A stretch of 64,000 nt of DNA. Source: Hermatobates lingyangjiaoensis. Taxonomy: Eukaryota; Arthropoda; Insecta; Hemiptera; Hermatobatidae. Shown in pieces: positions 35,840 through 45,013 of this stretch; positions within the stretch are counted from its first letter, which is position 1, and each line of letters starts with the position of its first letter. The notes beneath the pieces were generated by a model. The model had not been told where the DNA came from. It was given only the letters and a program-made list of their open reading frames with translations, and did no database searches. The stretch is taken from positions 1 through 64,000 of the forward strand of contig JAPFBL010000992.1 of NCBI GenBank assembly GCA_026182355.1, in the 5' to 3' direction. The position numbers and the translations under genes were made by a program.

Positions 35840-38782
35840 GTGGCAGACGACAAAGGCACGAAGCGACTCGTCATCGTCGAGTCGGCGACCAAGGCGCGCA
35901 AGATCCAGCCGTACTTGGGCGACGACTACCTCGTCGAGGCATCCGTCGGCCACATCCGCGACCTGCCCCGCGGCGCCGCCGACATCCCCGCCAAGTACAA
36001 GAAGGAACCCTGGGCCCGCCTCGGCGTCGACGTCGACCACGGCTTCCAGCCCCTCTACCTGGTCAGCCCCGACAAAAAGAAGAAGGTCACCGAGCTGAAG
36101 CGGCTGCTCGCCGGCGTCGACGAGCTGTACCTCGCCACCGACCCCGACCGCGAGGGCGAGGCCATCGCGTGGCACCTGCTCGAGGTGCTCAAGCCCAAGG
36201 TGCCCGTGCGCCGCATGGTGTTCCACGAGATCACCAAGCCCGCCATCCTCGAAGCCGCCGCCAACACCCGCGAACTCGACCAGAACCTGGTCGACGCCCA
36301 GGAAGCCCGCCGCATCCTCGACCGCCTGTACGGATACGAAGTGTCGCCCGTGCTGTGGAAGAAGGTCATGCCGCGCCTGTCCGCCGGCCGCGTGCAGTCC
36401 GTGGCCACCCGCGTCATCGTCGAACGCGAGCGGGAGCGCATGGCGTTCATCTCCGCCGGCTACTGGGACCTCGACGCGACGCTCGACACCGGATCCGAGC
36501 CCGTCGACTCCACCCAGCCGCGGCGTTTCGACGCCCGCCTGACCTCCGTCGAAGGCAAGCGCGTCGCGACCGGCCGCGACTTCGACGACCGCGGGCAGCT
36601 GAAGAAGCCCGAGGGCGTCACCGTCCTCGCCGAAGCCGACGCCCGCTCGCTTGCCGACGGCCTGAGCGGCGCGACGCTGACCGTCGCGTCCGTCGAGGAG
36701 AAGCCGTACACGCGCCGCCCCTACGCGCCGTTCATGACGTCGACGCTGCAGCAGGAAGCCGGCCGCAAGCTCCACTTCACCTCCGAGCGCACCATGCGCA
36801 TCGCCCAGCGCCTGTACGAAAACGGCCACATCACCTACATGCGAACCGACTCGACCACCCTGTCGAAGTCGGGCATCGAGGCCGCCCGCCGCCAGGCCCG
36901 CGACCTCTACGGCCCCGAGTACGTCGCCGACGCCCCGCGCCAGTACCAGCGCAAGGTGAAGAACTCCCAGGAAGCCCACGAGGCCATCCGCCCCGCCGGC
37001 GAACGATTCGCCACCCCCGGCGAGCTCGCCGGATCCCTCGACGCCGAGGAATTCAAGCTCTACGAGCTGATTTGGCAGCGCACCGTCGCCTCCCAGATGT
37101 CCGACGCGCGCGGCACGTCGATGAAGGTGGTCGTCGCGGGCACGTCGGGTGCCGGTGAAGGTGCCGGGGCCGGGGCCCGCGAGGTGGAACTGTCCGCCAC
37201 CGGCCGCACCATCACCTTCCCCGGCTTCCTGAAGGCCTACGTGGAGGTGTCGCAGCTCGGCGACGGCCGCAACGTCGCCGACAACGCCGAGCGCCGCCTG
37301 CCGCGCCTGGAAACCGGCCAGGCACTCGGCGTCGACTCCGTCACCCCGGAAGGCCACTCCACCAACCCGCCAGCGCGCTACACCGAAGCGTCGCTGGTGA
37401 AGAAGATGGAGGACCTCGGCATCGGGCGCCCGTCGACGTACGCGTCGATCATCAAGACCATCCAGGACCGCGGCTACGTGTACTCCCGCGGCAACGCCCT
37501 GGTGCCGTCGTGGGTGGCGTTCGCCGTCGTCGGCCTGATGGAGGATTCCTTCGCCGACCTGATCAACTACGACTTCACCTCCGACCTGGAGGATGAGCTC
37601 GACGAGATCGCCGCCGGGTCCGAGGACCGCACGCGCTGGCTCAGCGGGTTCTACTTCGGCGACTCCGCCGAAAACGGGTCCGGCGGCGCCGACGTCATCG
37701 CGGCGCGCGGCGGCCTGAAGAACATCATCGACGTCAACCTCGAGGCGATCGACGCCCGCCGCGTCAACTCGCTGCACATCTTCGACGACGCCGACGGCAA
37801 CCCCATCGTCGTCCGCGTCGGCCGTTACGGCCCGTACCTGGAGCGCGTGCGCCCCGGCGCCGGCGAGGGGGGCGCCGATCTGGTGCAGCGCGCCAACGTG
37901 CCGGAGTCGATGACCCCCGACGAGCTGGACCTGGAGACCGCCGAGAAGCTGCTGGCCATGCCGCAGGGCGGCCGCGAGCTGGGCCTCAACCCGGCCAACG
38001 GCCGCATGATCGTGTCCAAGGACGGCCGCTACGGCCCGTACGTCACCGAGATCGTCACCGACGAGGAGAAGGCCAGCGTCGAGGTCAAAGCGGAGCAGAT
38101 CGTCGCCGAGGAGCGTGCCGCGGAGGACGCCCAGCGCGCCGCCGAGGGCAAGCGCAAGAAGAACTGGGACACCAAGACCGCGGCGAACCAGAAGGAGAAG
38201 CGCATCGCGCAGATCGTCGAGGAGACGCTGAAGCCGAAGACGGCGTCGCTGTTTTCCTCGATGGAGCCGTCGACGGTGACGCTGGAGGAGGCGCTGAAGC
38301 TGCTGTCGCTGCCGCGCGAGGTCGGCGTCGACCCCACCGACGGGGAGCTGATCACGGCGCAGAACGGCCGCTACGGCCCGTACCTGAAGAAGGGCTCGGA
38401 CTCGCGGTCGCTGGCGTCGCAGGAGCAGCTCTTCACGGTCACGCTCGACGAGGCCCGCCGCATCTACGCGGAGCCGAAGCGCCGGGGCCGCGCGGCCGCG
38501 AAGCCGCCGCTGAAGCAGCTGGGCGACAACGACGTGTCCGGCAAGCCGATGACGGTGAAGGATGGCCGCTTCGGCCCGTACGTCACCGATGGCACGACGA
38601 ATGCGTCGCTGCGCAAGGGCGACAACCCGGAGACCCTGACCGACGCGCGCGCCAACGAGCTGCTGTCGGAGCGCCGCGCGAAGGAGGCCGCCACGGGTGG
38701 CCCGGGGGCGAAGAAGACGGCGAAGCGGTCGACGAAGAAGACGACCAAGAAGACCGCGAAAAAGACGGCCAAGAAGTCCTGA
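35840..38782 (+). CDS. topA: DNA topoisomerase I
   Basis: Complete, about 980 residues; it relaxes negative supercoils. The Toprim domain (LVIVESATKARKIQPYLG, ATDPDREGEAIAWHL), the active-site tyrosine in ITYMRTDSTTLS, and TEASLVKKMEDLGIGRPSTYASI are all present. The C-terminus has repeated zinc-free topoisomerase domains, each with RYGPY or RFGPY, and a Lys/Thr-rich tail (KKTAKRSTKKTTKKTAKK), as in other actinobacteria. GTG 35840 gives the expected VADDKGTKRLVIVES start. It has no frameshift over 2.9 kb, unlike many neighbours. Confidence 0.96.
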   Translation: MADDKGTKRLVIVESATKARKIQPYLGDDYLVEASVGHIRDLPRGAADIPAKYKKEPWARLGVDVDHGFQPLYLVSPDKKKKVTELKRLLAGVDELYLATDPDREGEAIAWHLLEVLKPKVPVRRMVFHEITKPAILEAAANTRELDQNLVDAQEARRILDRLYGYEVSPVLWKKVMPRLSAGRVQSVATRVIVERERERMAFISAGYWDLDATLDTGSEPVDSTQPRRFDARLTSVEGKRVATGRDFDDRGQLKKPEGVTVLAEADARSLADGLSGATLTVASVEEKPYTRRPYAPFMTSTLQQEAGRKLHFTSERTMRIAQRLYENGHITYMRTDSTTLSKSGIEAARRQARDLYGPEYVADAPRQYQRKVKNSQEAHEAIRPAGERFATPGELAGSLDAEEFKLYELIWQRTVASQMSDARGTSMKVVVAGTSGAGEGAGAGAREVELSATGRTITFPGFLKAYVEVSQLGDGRNVADNAERRLPRLETGQALGVDSVTPEGHSTNPPARYTEASLVKKMEDLGIGRPSTYASIIKTIQDRGYVYSRGNALVPSWVAFAVVGLMEDSFADLINYDFTSDLEDELDEIAAGSEDRTRWLSGFYFGDSAENGSGGADVIAARGGLKNIIDVNLEAIDARRVNSLHIFDDADGNPIVVRVGRYGPYLERVRPGAGEGGADLVQRANVPESMTPDELDLETAEKLLAMPQGGRELGLNPANGRMIVSKDGRYGPYVTEIVTDEEKASVEVKAEQIVAEERAAEDAQRAAEGKRKKNWDTKTAANQKEKRIAQIVEETLKPKTASLFSSMEPSTVTLEEALKLLSLPREVGVDPTDGELITAQNGRYGPYLKKGSDSRSLASQEQLFTVTLDEARRIYAEPKRRGRAAAKPPLKQLGDNDVSGKPMTVKDGRFGPYVTDGTTNASLRKGDNPETLTDARANELLSERRAKEAATGGPGAKKTAKRSTKKTTKKTAKKTAKKS

Positions 38783-38790
38783 GCCGCCTG

Positions 38791-38822
38791 CGGCCGGTCC
38801 GGTTTCCCGGGCCGGCCGTTTT
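38791..38822 (+). terminator. topA terminator
   Basis: A hairpin CGGCCGG.CC / GG.CCGGCCG followed by TTTT lies nine bases after the topA stop: a typical intrinsic terminator. Confidence 0.85.
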
Positions 38823-38869
38823 CGCGTCGGCGGGCCCTCCGTGGGGCGTGCGCCTGGCCGCACATCTCT

Positions 38870-38923
38870 GCTTTGCGACGCCCACCGCGCCTCCGTGCGC
38901 CGAACGCCTGGCCGCTTGACGAC
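38870..38923 (-). repeat. Two tandem copies of the dispersed decamer
   Basis: GCTTTGCGACGCCCAC at 38870 and GCTTGACGACGCCCAC at 38914, same orientation, 44 bases apart, in the gap between topA and cyaB. They share an extended consensus GCTTKRCGACGCCCAC. The remaining gap (38783-39156) shows no gene. Confidence 0.75.
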
Positions 38924-39156
38924 GCCCACGTCCCCGCCGGCCGGCGGGCGTGCTTGCGCTTGGCGCGCGTTCGGCGGTACAGCGCACGAAACTGCACATT
39001 TTCGCGCCGCCGAAAACACCGACCTGGGGGTTTGCGCGGCGGTGGCTGCACTTTCCGACGGAGTCGGGGCCTGGGTACGGGTAGGGCAGGGCGGGACCGC
39101 GTCGGGTGCGGGCGAACGGGCCGTCGTCAGGCAAAAGCCGCCGGCCGCGGCGGCCC

Positions 39157-40683
39157 TCAGGAACGGTCCGCGAGCGTCGGGCGGATCGGCCGCGCCAGCT
39201 GCGTCATGTGGGTGCGGCCGCGCAGCTCGACGGACTTCAGGGACGTCCAGCGCGCCTGTTCGTCCTCGTTGGCCAGGCGCACGGTCGACGCGGTGGCCAG
39301 CACCTGGCCGGGGGTGTCCTTCGCCAGCTCGGTGAGGCGGGCGGCCTGGTTCACGGCGTCGCCGATGACGGTGTACTCGAAACGGTCGTGGGCGCCGATG
39401 TGGCCGGCGACGACGCGCCCGGCGGAGACGCCGATGCCCGCCGACAGCTTCAGGTCGCGCAGCTCCTGGCGCAGCTCGCGGGCGGCGGCGAGGGCGTGCC
39501 CGGCGGTGTCGTCGAGCGGCAGCGGGGCGCCGAACACGGCCAGCGCTGCGTCGCCCTGGAACTTGTTGATGATCCCCTTGTTCCGGTGCACGCAGTCGAC
39601 GACGTGCTCGAAGAACGCGTTGAGCTCGCGGACGACGACTTCCGGGGAGTTCTGCACGGCGAACGTCGTCGACCCGATGACGTCGACGAACAGCACGGCC
39701 ACCAGGCGGTCCTCGCCGCCCAGCGTCGGCTTCTCCTCGAGTGCCTTGCGGGCGACTTCGGAGCCGACGTAGCGGCCGAACAGGTCTCGGACGCGCTGGC
39801 GTTCCTGCAGGCCGCGCATCATTTCGTTGAAGCCGGCCTGCAGGACGCCCATTTCGGAGCCGTCGTAGATGGGCACGCGGGTGCCGGTGTCGCCGCGGCG
39901 GACGCGGTTGACGGCGCCGGTGAGGTCGCGGATGGGGTCGACGATGCTCATGGCGGCGAGGGACGTGCCCACGTAACCGGTCACCAGCGCCAGCACGGCG
40001 AGCGCGACGATGGCGGGCAGGATGTCGCCGAGGTCGTCGGTGAAGTACCCGAGCCTCTGGGCGAGGAACACGAGCAGGATGCCGACGACGGGCAGCCCGG
40101 AGGTGAGCACCCACGTCTGCTGCAGGCGCTGGCCGATCGGCGGTTCCAGCGACGAGTCGGGCGCGCGGCGGGCGAGGGCCTCCGCGGCGACGGGACGGGC
40201 GAGCCGTTCGGAGATGAGGTACGTCATCAGCGCGACGATGGCGCCGCCGAACACCGAGGTGATCACCACCACCAGCCCAAGGCGCGGCGAATGCACGAGC
40301 GCGACGATGCCGAACACCAGCACGCCGACGCCCCAGATGATGGCGCCGAGGATCGCCTGGTACCCGGGGATGCGCATGACCAGGTAGCGCACGCGCCGCG
40401 GGTCGTGGCCGTCGGGGTTGCGCTGCCAGCGCAGCACGGGTTTGAACAGCAGCCACGTCGTGCCGATGCCCGCGGCCACGGCGGCGGCGAGGTACACGAG
40501 CAGCCCGATGAACGCGGGCCCGGGCAGTTCGGTGAACCCCGACAGGCCCTCGAGCGGCAGCAGGGCGCCGAGGAAGAACCCGACGCCGACGGCGCCGATG
40601 AGGTTGCACAGGAACACCGCCGCCGCGTACGCGGGCCAGGGCGTGCTGCGCAGCCACCGGAGGTTCCTCCACAACCGTTGCAT
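39157..40683 (-). CDS. cyaB: Membrane class III adenylate cyclase with HAMP domain
   Basis: About 508 residues. Six membrane helices in the N-terminal half are followed by a HAMP domain (VDPIRDLTGAVNRVRRGDTGTRVP) and a cyclase catalytic domain: LFVDVIGST (metal aspartate), GIINKFQGDAALAVFG (second metal aspartate), SAGIGVSAGRVVAGHIG and YTVIGDAVNQAARL. It is the counterpart of Rv3645 and C. glutamicum CyaB, which makes the cAMP read by GlxR, also encoded in this window. ATG 40683 is used; an upstream in-frame ATG at 40725 would add 14 residues. Confidence 0.92.
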   Translation of the reverse strand: MQRLWRNLRWLRSTPWPAYAAAVFLCNLIGAVGVGFFLGALLPLEGLSGFTELPGPAFIGLLVYLAAAVAAGIGTTWLLFKPVLRWQRNPDGHDPRRVRYLVMRIPGYQAILGAIIWGVGVLVFGIVALVHSPRLGLVVVITSVFGGAIVALMTYLISERLARPVAAEALARRAPDSSLEPPIGQRLQQTWVLTSGLPVVGILLVFLAQRLGYFTDDLGDILPAIVALAVLALVTGYVGTSLAAMSIVDPIRDLTGAVNRVRRGDTGTRVPIYDGSEMGVLQAGFNEMMRGLQERQRVRDLFGRYVGSEVARKALEEKPTLGGEDRLVAVLFVDVIGSTTFAVQNSPEVVVRELNAFFEHVVDCVHRNKGIINKFQGDAALAVFGAPLPLDDTAGHALAAARELRQELRDLKLSAGIGVSAGRVVAGHIGAHDRFEYTVIGDAVNQAARLTELAKDTPGQVLATASTVRLANEDEQARWTSLKSVELRGRTHMTQLARPIRPTLADRS

Positions 40684-40799
40684 GCAGACCACCTTATCGC
40701 CCCTCGCGGATGCTTGGGACGCCATGGCGAACGCTGGTCGGCTGGGGCGGGGATTGCTTTGCGACGGTCCGGTCCGGTGCGGCGGCTATCGTGGTGCCC

Positions 40800-42142
40800 A
40801 TGGAAGAAACCGGCGTTTTCGACCGCGTGACGGAGTCCGGGGGAGCGCGGGCGACGTTGGCGGCCGCGGCCCGTGCGGCGCGCGCGATGGCCCGGGCGGG
40901 GGATGATCCGGCGGTGCGTGCCGCGGCGGACCCGAACGGCGCGATGACGCATTCGTGGTTGTTCACGGGGCCGCCGGGGTCGGGGCGGTCCGTGGCGGCG
41001 AAGGCGTTCGCGCAGGCGCTGTTGTGCACCGACCCGGACGTGGTGGGCTGCGGTCGGTGCCGGGGGTGCCTGACGGCGGAGGCGAACACGCACGGCGACC
41101 TGATGAACGTGACCACCGAGGGCGCGGTGATCCAGGTGAAGGTCGTGCGCTCGGAGGTGATCCCGTGGGCGCACCGCCGGCCGACGACGGCGGAGTGGCG
41201 GGTGGTGATCATCGAGGACGCCGACCGGCTCAACGACGAGTCCGCCAATGCCCTGCTGAAGGCGGTGGAGGAGCCGCCGGAGCGGACGGTGTTCCTGTTG
41301 TGCGCGCCGACGACGGACCCGTCGGACTTTTCCGTGACGCTGCGGTCGCGGTGCCGGCACGTGTACGTGCCCACGCCGACGCGGGAGCACGTGGTGGCCG
41401 CGCTGCGGATGAGCAACCCGGAGTTGACGGTGGAGCAGGCCGAGTGGGCAGGCACCATCGCCAACGGCCACATCGGCCGGGCGAAGGGGTTGGCCACAGA
41501 CGAGGGCACGCGCGAGTGGCGCGGCCGGGCGCTGGATCTGGTGGAGGCGGTGTTCGACCCTTCCCGCGCGTACCTGCGCACCCGGGAGCTGGCGTCGAAG
41601 GCGGAGGCCGAGTCGAAGCGGCGCAATGCCCCGCGCGAGGAGAAGGAGCTGGAGCAGCTGACCAATTCGCTGGGCCTCGGCGCGAAGGGCAAGGGCGCCC
41701 AGGCGGCGACGCGCGGGTCGGCGGGCGTGATCAAGGAGCTGGAGGAAAACCAGAAGCGCCGCCGCAAGCGCACCGAGTTCGAGTTGGTGGACATGGCGCT
41801 GATGGACATGGTCGGTTTGCTTCGCGACGCGCTGCTGGTCTCCTCGGGGATCGGCGCGGATGGCAGCGGCGGTGGCGTTTCCGGTGGTGCACAGGCGGGG
41901 GAGCCGGCGGCGTCGGGGCCGCAGGAGCCGGGAGCGCGGATGCCGGTCCGACGCCGATCAACCCCGACCGGCGGCGCACGGCCTCGGAACTGGCGCGCCG
42001 GGTTCCTCCGGAAGGGTTGGTGGCATGCATCGACGCGGTGATGGGGGCCCGCAAGGCCATGGCCCGAAACGTGCGGTCCGCCGTCGCCCTCGACGGGATG
42101 ATGGGCGCGATGCAAGTGGCGTGCCGGGTGGGGCAGAGGTGA
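40800..42142 (+). CDS. holB: DNA polymerase III delta' subunit, one frameshift
   Basis: AAA+ clamp-loader subunit, about 447 residues. Seen are the P-loop FTGPPGSGRSVAAKAFAQAL, zinc-binding cysteines in CGRCRGC, VVIIEDADRLNDESANALLKAVEEPP (Walker B region), and LRSRCRHVYVPTP (sensor and SRC motif). The last ~65 residues (PDRRRTASELARRVPPEGLVACIDAVMGAR) are in another frame after a break near 41945 in a low-complexity Gly/Ala linker. It is the counterpart of Rv3644c. A dispersed decamer lies 35 bases before the ATG. Confidence 0.92.
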
Positions 42143-42250
42143 CGAGGTCGTCGTAAAGCAGGCGCGTTCTGGCCGGTAGGGGGCGGATTTTGGGGCACGG
42201 GGGTGGTGCGATAAGATTTCGGCGGTAACCACGCATGCCGTGGCGACTGC

Positions 42251-42326
42251 GCCGCCTTAGCTCAGTCGGTAGAGCGCTTCACTCGTAATGAAAAGGTCGC
42301 GAGTTCGATTCTCGCAGGCGGCTCCA
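42251..42326 (+). tRNA. tRNA-Thr (anticodon CGT)
   Basis: A 76-base cloverleaf with encoded CCA. Acceptor GCCGCCT/AGGCGGC, D-arm GCTCAGTCGGTAGAGC, anticodon loop CTCGTAA (anticodon CGT, codon ACG) on stem TTCA/TGAA, variable loop AAAAGGTC, T-arm GCGAGTTCGATTCTCGC, discriminator T. The islet behind it makes it a possible integration target, though no repeat of its 3' end is visible downstream. Confidence 0.95.
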
Positions 42327-42333
42327 CGAAAGC

Positions 42334-42369
42334 CCCCAGGTCAACCACCCGATTGGCCTGGGGTTTCTT
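42334..42369 (+). terminator. tRNA-Thr terminator
   Basis: Stem CCCCAGGTCAA / TTGGCCTGGGG with an eight-base loop and a following TTTCTT, eight bases after the tRNA end. Confidence 0.85.
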
Positions 42370-42469
42370 CGCTTTCCGGCGGCGGGCGTCGTTGCGCGTT
42401 GTTGCTGGTTGTGGCCCGACGTACCGTACCGAAACCGTACGGATCCACCACCCGACCGGCCAAGGGGCG

Positions 42470-43048
42470 TCACGCATCCCGTGACTCCTCGGTGGACCGC
42501 TTTGCATCGCCGCGTTTCACCGCTCCGTGGTTGCCAAGGAAACCGAGAACGATGGGCGTGGCGCTTCCCAGGGCAAAGACCACGGTGCCCGCGATCGATT
42601 CCGGTGGTTCAAGAAAGAACAAGCACAGCAAGGCAAACACCAAGCATGTGACGGTGATTGCGGCAGCGGCAATGAACCCACCCTTCTCCAGCCACAATGC
42701 AGTCTCGAACGATTTGCGGGTCACCTCGCGGTCGAGAACTTCGTTCTCGTGGGCGTCATCGAGAATTCGGCGTGCGGTTCCCGGGGCGAAATGCTCGTAT
42801 TCGGCGAGGACTCCCGGCGGGGGCAGGGGGCCCTCATACTGCAGGGAGTACGCTTGAACGACGTCTAGTCCGGGGAGCGTCGGTTGATCTCGAGACTGAT
42901 CGAGTTCCCGACCTTCTGGAACGACCGAAGCGTTCGGGTCCGGTTGCGCCGGTGAGCTTCCTCCGCGACGTCGCGGATCCGCGGGGAGGTTGCCAGCGTC
43001 ATCCGGCCGGCTCCCCTGATTATCGCGTTCGTCCTGTTCATGACTCAT
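42470..43048 (-). CDS. DUF2335 membrane protein
   Basis: A 192-residue protein. A Pro/Asp/Arg-rich disordered N-terminus of about 75 residues is followed by the DUF2335 region (GPLPPPGVLAEYEHFAPGTA and RRILDDAHENEVLDREVTRK). Two membrane helices close it (IAAAAITVTCLVFALLCLFF and IAGTVVFALGSATPIVLGFLG), with a short charged tail. DUF2335 proteins are often encoded in prophages and mobile islands; their role is unknown. The base composition here is visibly less GC-rich than in surrounding genes. It is the last of three small minus-strand genes in this islet. Confidence 0.75.
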   Translation of the reverse strand: MSHEQDERDNQGSRPDDAGNLPADPRRRGGSSPAQPDPNASVVPEGRELDQSRDQPTLPGLDVVQAYSLQYEGPLPPPGVLAEYEHFAPGTARRILDDAHENEVLDREVTRKSFETALWLEKGGFIAAAAITVTCLVFALLCLFFLEPPESIAGTVVFALGSATPIVLGFLGNHGAVKRGDAKRSTEESRDA

Positions 43049-43073
43049 ACCGTACCTTTCACGGGTTTCCCTG

Positions 43074-43238
43074 TCAGAGATTGGGGATTCGTCCTTGAGG
43101 TGGTTCGGTCCACGGGAGCATCGTGTACCGGGTCGGCACGATGCCGACCGTCGAGTCGTCATCTTTCACTATGTTGCGGATCGGCTGCGCGCACATGTTC
43201 GAACAGTGCCTGGGCGCGTGCTGACTGGTGGTGTGCAT
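43074..43238 (-). CDS. Small unknown protein of the islet
   Basis: A 54-residue frame starting MHTTSQHAPRHCSNMCAQPI with a good GAGGAGCG ribosome site seven bases before the ATG, ending 26 bases before the DUF2335 gene. It has two cysteines and two histidines near the N-terminus but no recognisable domain. It is called mainly on the ribosome site and on its position between two co-oriented genes; it could be spurious. Confidence 0.4.
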   Translation of the reverse strand: MHTTSQHAPRHCSNMCAQPIRNIVKDDDSTVGIVPTRYTMLPWTEPPQGRIPNL

Positions 43239-43338
43239 CCGCTCCTCGGGGGTGCCCGGCCCTGTCCCGCATCGACTCGCAGCCGAGCCGCTTCCATGGG
43301 CGTGCCCATCAACTGCAGATGCCCCCCGCTGGCGACCG

Positions 43339-43467
43339 TTACTTCCGGAGCATCGCCCGCGCCACCCACACCAGCGCCAGCAGGGCGAGAACACCGACGG
43401 CCGCCTTCAGGAGCACCAACAGCATCACCGCAAGAATGATTCCTACTTCGATGATTCCGATGTTCAC
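43339..43467 (-). CDS. Small single-helix membrane protein of the islet
   Basis: A 42-residue protein from GTG 43467, preceded by GGGAGGCG. It consists almost wholly of hydrophobic residues (IIEVGIILAVMLLVLLKAAV and GVLALLALVWVARAM) with Lys/Arg at the end, which would give one long helix or a hairpin in the membrane. No family can be named at this length. It is the first of the three minus-strand genes that end with DUF2335. Confidence 0.5.
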   Translation of the reverse strand: MNIGIIEVGIILAVMLLVLLKAAVGVLALLALVWVARAMLRK

Positions 43468-43509
43468 TGCACGCCTCCCGAAGCAATTGGGGTTTCATCG
43501 TTGCACACG

Positions 43510-43543
43510 CGAGAACCCGCCGCCCGGGAAACGGGACGGCGGG
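43510..43543. terminator. Hairpin terminator
   Basis: AGAACCCGCCG.CCCG / CGGG.CGGCGGGTTCT around GGAAA, with TTTT on the plus side. It lies between the MHS transporter gene's 3' end and the islet, and probably ends the transporter transcript. Confidence 0.7.
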
Positions 43544-43654
43544 TTCTTTTCGCGGAGACCCCTGCGGGGCCGGGGATCGCCGCGTGCGGGCTGCTCGGGC
43601 CGTACGTGGACCGTACGTGAACCTGTGCGGCTCGCACGCGAGTGAAGGGCGTGC

Positions 43655-45013
43655 TTACGCCTCGTCGTGCTTCAGTGCCAGCAGGTCGCGCTCCTCGAGG
43701 CTCTTCGGGAGCATGAACAGCGCGATGAACGCCGGGATGGTCAGCGCGATGAGGTACACGGAGACCATCCAGGTGTCGCCGACGTAGGTGTCGGTCTTCG
43801 TGGCATTGAGGATCAGCTCGGTGATCATCGGGGCGAACGCGCCGCCGAGGATCGCGCCGAGGGCGTAGGAGATGGACACGCCCGAGTAGCGGACGTCGGC
43901 CGGGAACATCTCGGCGTACATGGCCGGCAGCGGGCCGAGGGTCAGGGCCAGCGGCAGCGCCAGGAAGCCGAGCGTGGCGACGTAGATCCACGGGTTGCCG
44001 GTGGCGATGAGGTTCCACATGACCACCTCGCCGATGATCAGCAGCACGTAGCCGATGATGAAGGTGCGGCCGCGGCCGATGGAGTCGGAGATGGCGCCGG
44101 ACAGGACCATGAAGATGGTCCAGAAGATGCCGGCCACCAGGGTGCCCGTCCACGCGACCTGCGAGGAGATGCCCGCGCCGCCGGCCTCGACCGGGATCTG
44201 GGCGAACTTGCCGAAGAACGCGATGACCAGGTAGCCCGGGGCCTGCTGGGCGCCGAAGATCAGCGCGCCCTGGATGACCTTGCGCCAGTGGTTCTTGAAC
44301 AGCAGCGGCAGCGGGGCGGAACGCTCGGCGGACTCCTCCTGCATGGCGCGGAAGACCGGGGACTCGTCGACGGCCTTGCGGATGATGTAGCCGACGATGA
44401 TCAGCACGAAGCTGAGCAGGAACGGAATGCGCCAGCCCCACTCCTTGTACGCCTCCATGCCCAGGTTGGACTGGACGGCGACGAGGACGGCGGTGGACAG
44501 CACCAGGCCCAGCGGCACGCCGATCTGCGGCGCGGAGCCGAACAGGCCGCGGCGCCCCTTCGGCGCGTACTCGACGGCCATCAGGGCGGCGCCGCCCCAC
44601 TCGCCGCCGGCGGAGATGCCCTGGATGATGCGGAGCGCCACCAGGATCAGCGGGGCGGCGATGCCCCAGCTGGCGTAGGTCGGCAGGACGCCGATGAGGA
44701 ACGTCGCCAGGCCCATGCCGATGAGCGTGAAGACGAGCACGCCCTTGCGGCCGAAGCGGTCGCCGATGTGGCCGGCGACGACGGCGCCCAGCGGGCGGAA
44801 GAGGAAGGAAATGCCCAGCGTGGCCCAGGAAATGATCTGGCCGACGGGGGAGTCTTTGCCGCCGGCGGGATCGAAGAACTGGCTGCCGAAGATGATGGCG
44901 GCGGCCTGCGCGTAGATGAAGAAGTCGTACCACTCGACGGTGGTGCCGATGAGCGTGCCCGAGAGGACGCGCGTGCGCTGGTCCCTCTCTGCGGCGATGA
45001 CGGACGTGGTCAT
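43655..45013 (-). CDS. MHS-family MFS transporter (metabolite:H+ symporter)
   Basis: Intact 452-residue, 12-helix transporter. N-terminal GTLIGTTVEWYDFFIYAQAAA is the MHS family signature. The loop 2-3 motif is GDRFGRKGVLVFTL, and GISAGGEWGGAALMAVEYAPKGRRG is also characteristic. The group includes ProP, ShiA, KgtP and citrate or dicarboxylate symporters; the substrate cannot be read. ATG 45013 has GGAGACTCC upstream. It is transcribed alone; the 630 bases upstream hold no clear gene. Confidence 0.9.
   Translation of the reverse strand: MTTSVIAAERDQRTRVLSGTLIGTTVEWYDFFIYAQAAAIIFGSQFFDPAGGKDSPVGQIISWATLGISFLFRPLGAVVAGHIGDRFGRKGVLVFTLIGMGLATFLIGVLPTYASWGIAAPLILVALRIIQGISAGGEWGGAALMAVEYAPKGRRGLFGSAPQIGVPLGLVLSTAVLVAVQSNLGMEAYKEWGWRIPFLLSFVLIIVGYIIRKAVDESPVFRAMQEESAERSAPLPLLFKNHWRKVIQGALIFGAQQAPGYLVIAFFGKFAQIPVEAGGAGISSQVAWTGTLVAGIFWTIFMVLSGAISDSIGRGRTFIIGYVLLIIGEVVMWNLIATGNPWIYVATLGFLALPLALTLGPLPAMYAEMFPADVRYSGVSISYALGAILGGAFAPMITELILNATKTDTYVGDTWMVSVYLIALTIPAFIALFMLPKSLEERDLLALKHDEA

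Noticed and set aside
35702..40672. A 1656-codon open frame on the minus strand across topA and cyaB
   Set aside because: It is antisense to intact topA and its composition is the complement of topA codons. Long antisense frames are expected in very GC-rich coding DNA. Only the part overlapping cyaB contains real protein, in a different frame.
42251..43650. Integrated element with attL/attR at tRNA-Thr
   Set aside because: No repeat of the tRNA 3' end and no integrase gene are visible in or after the islet.
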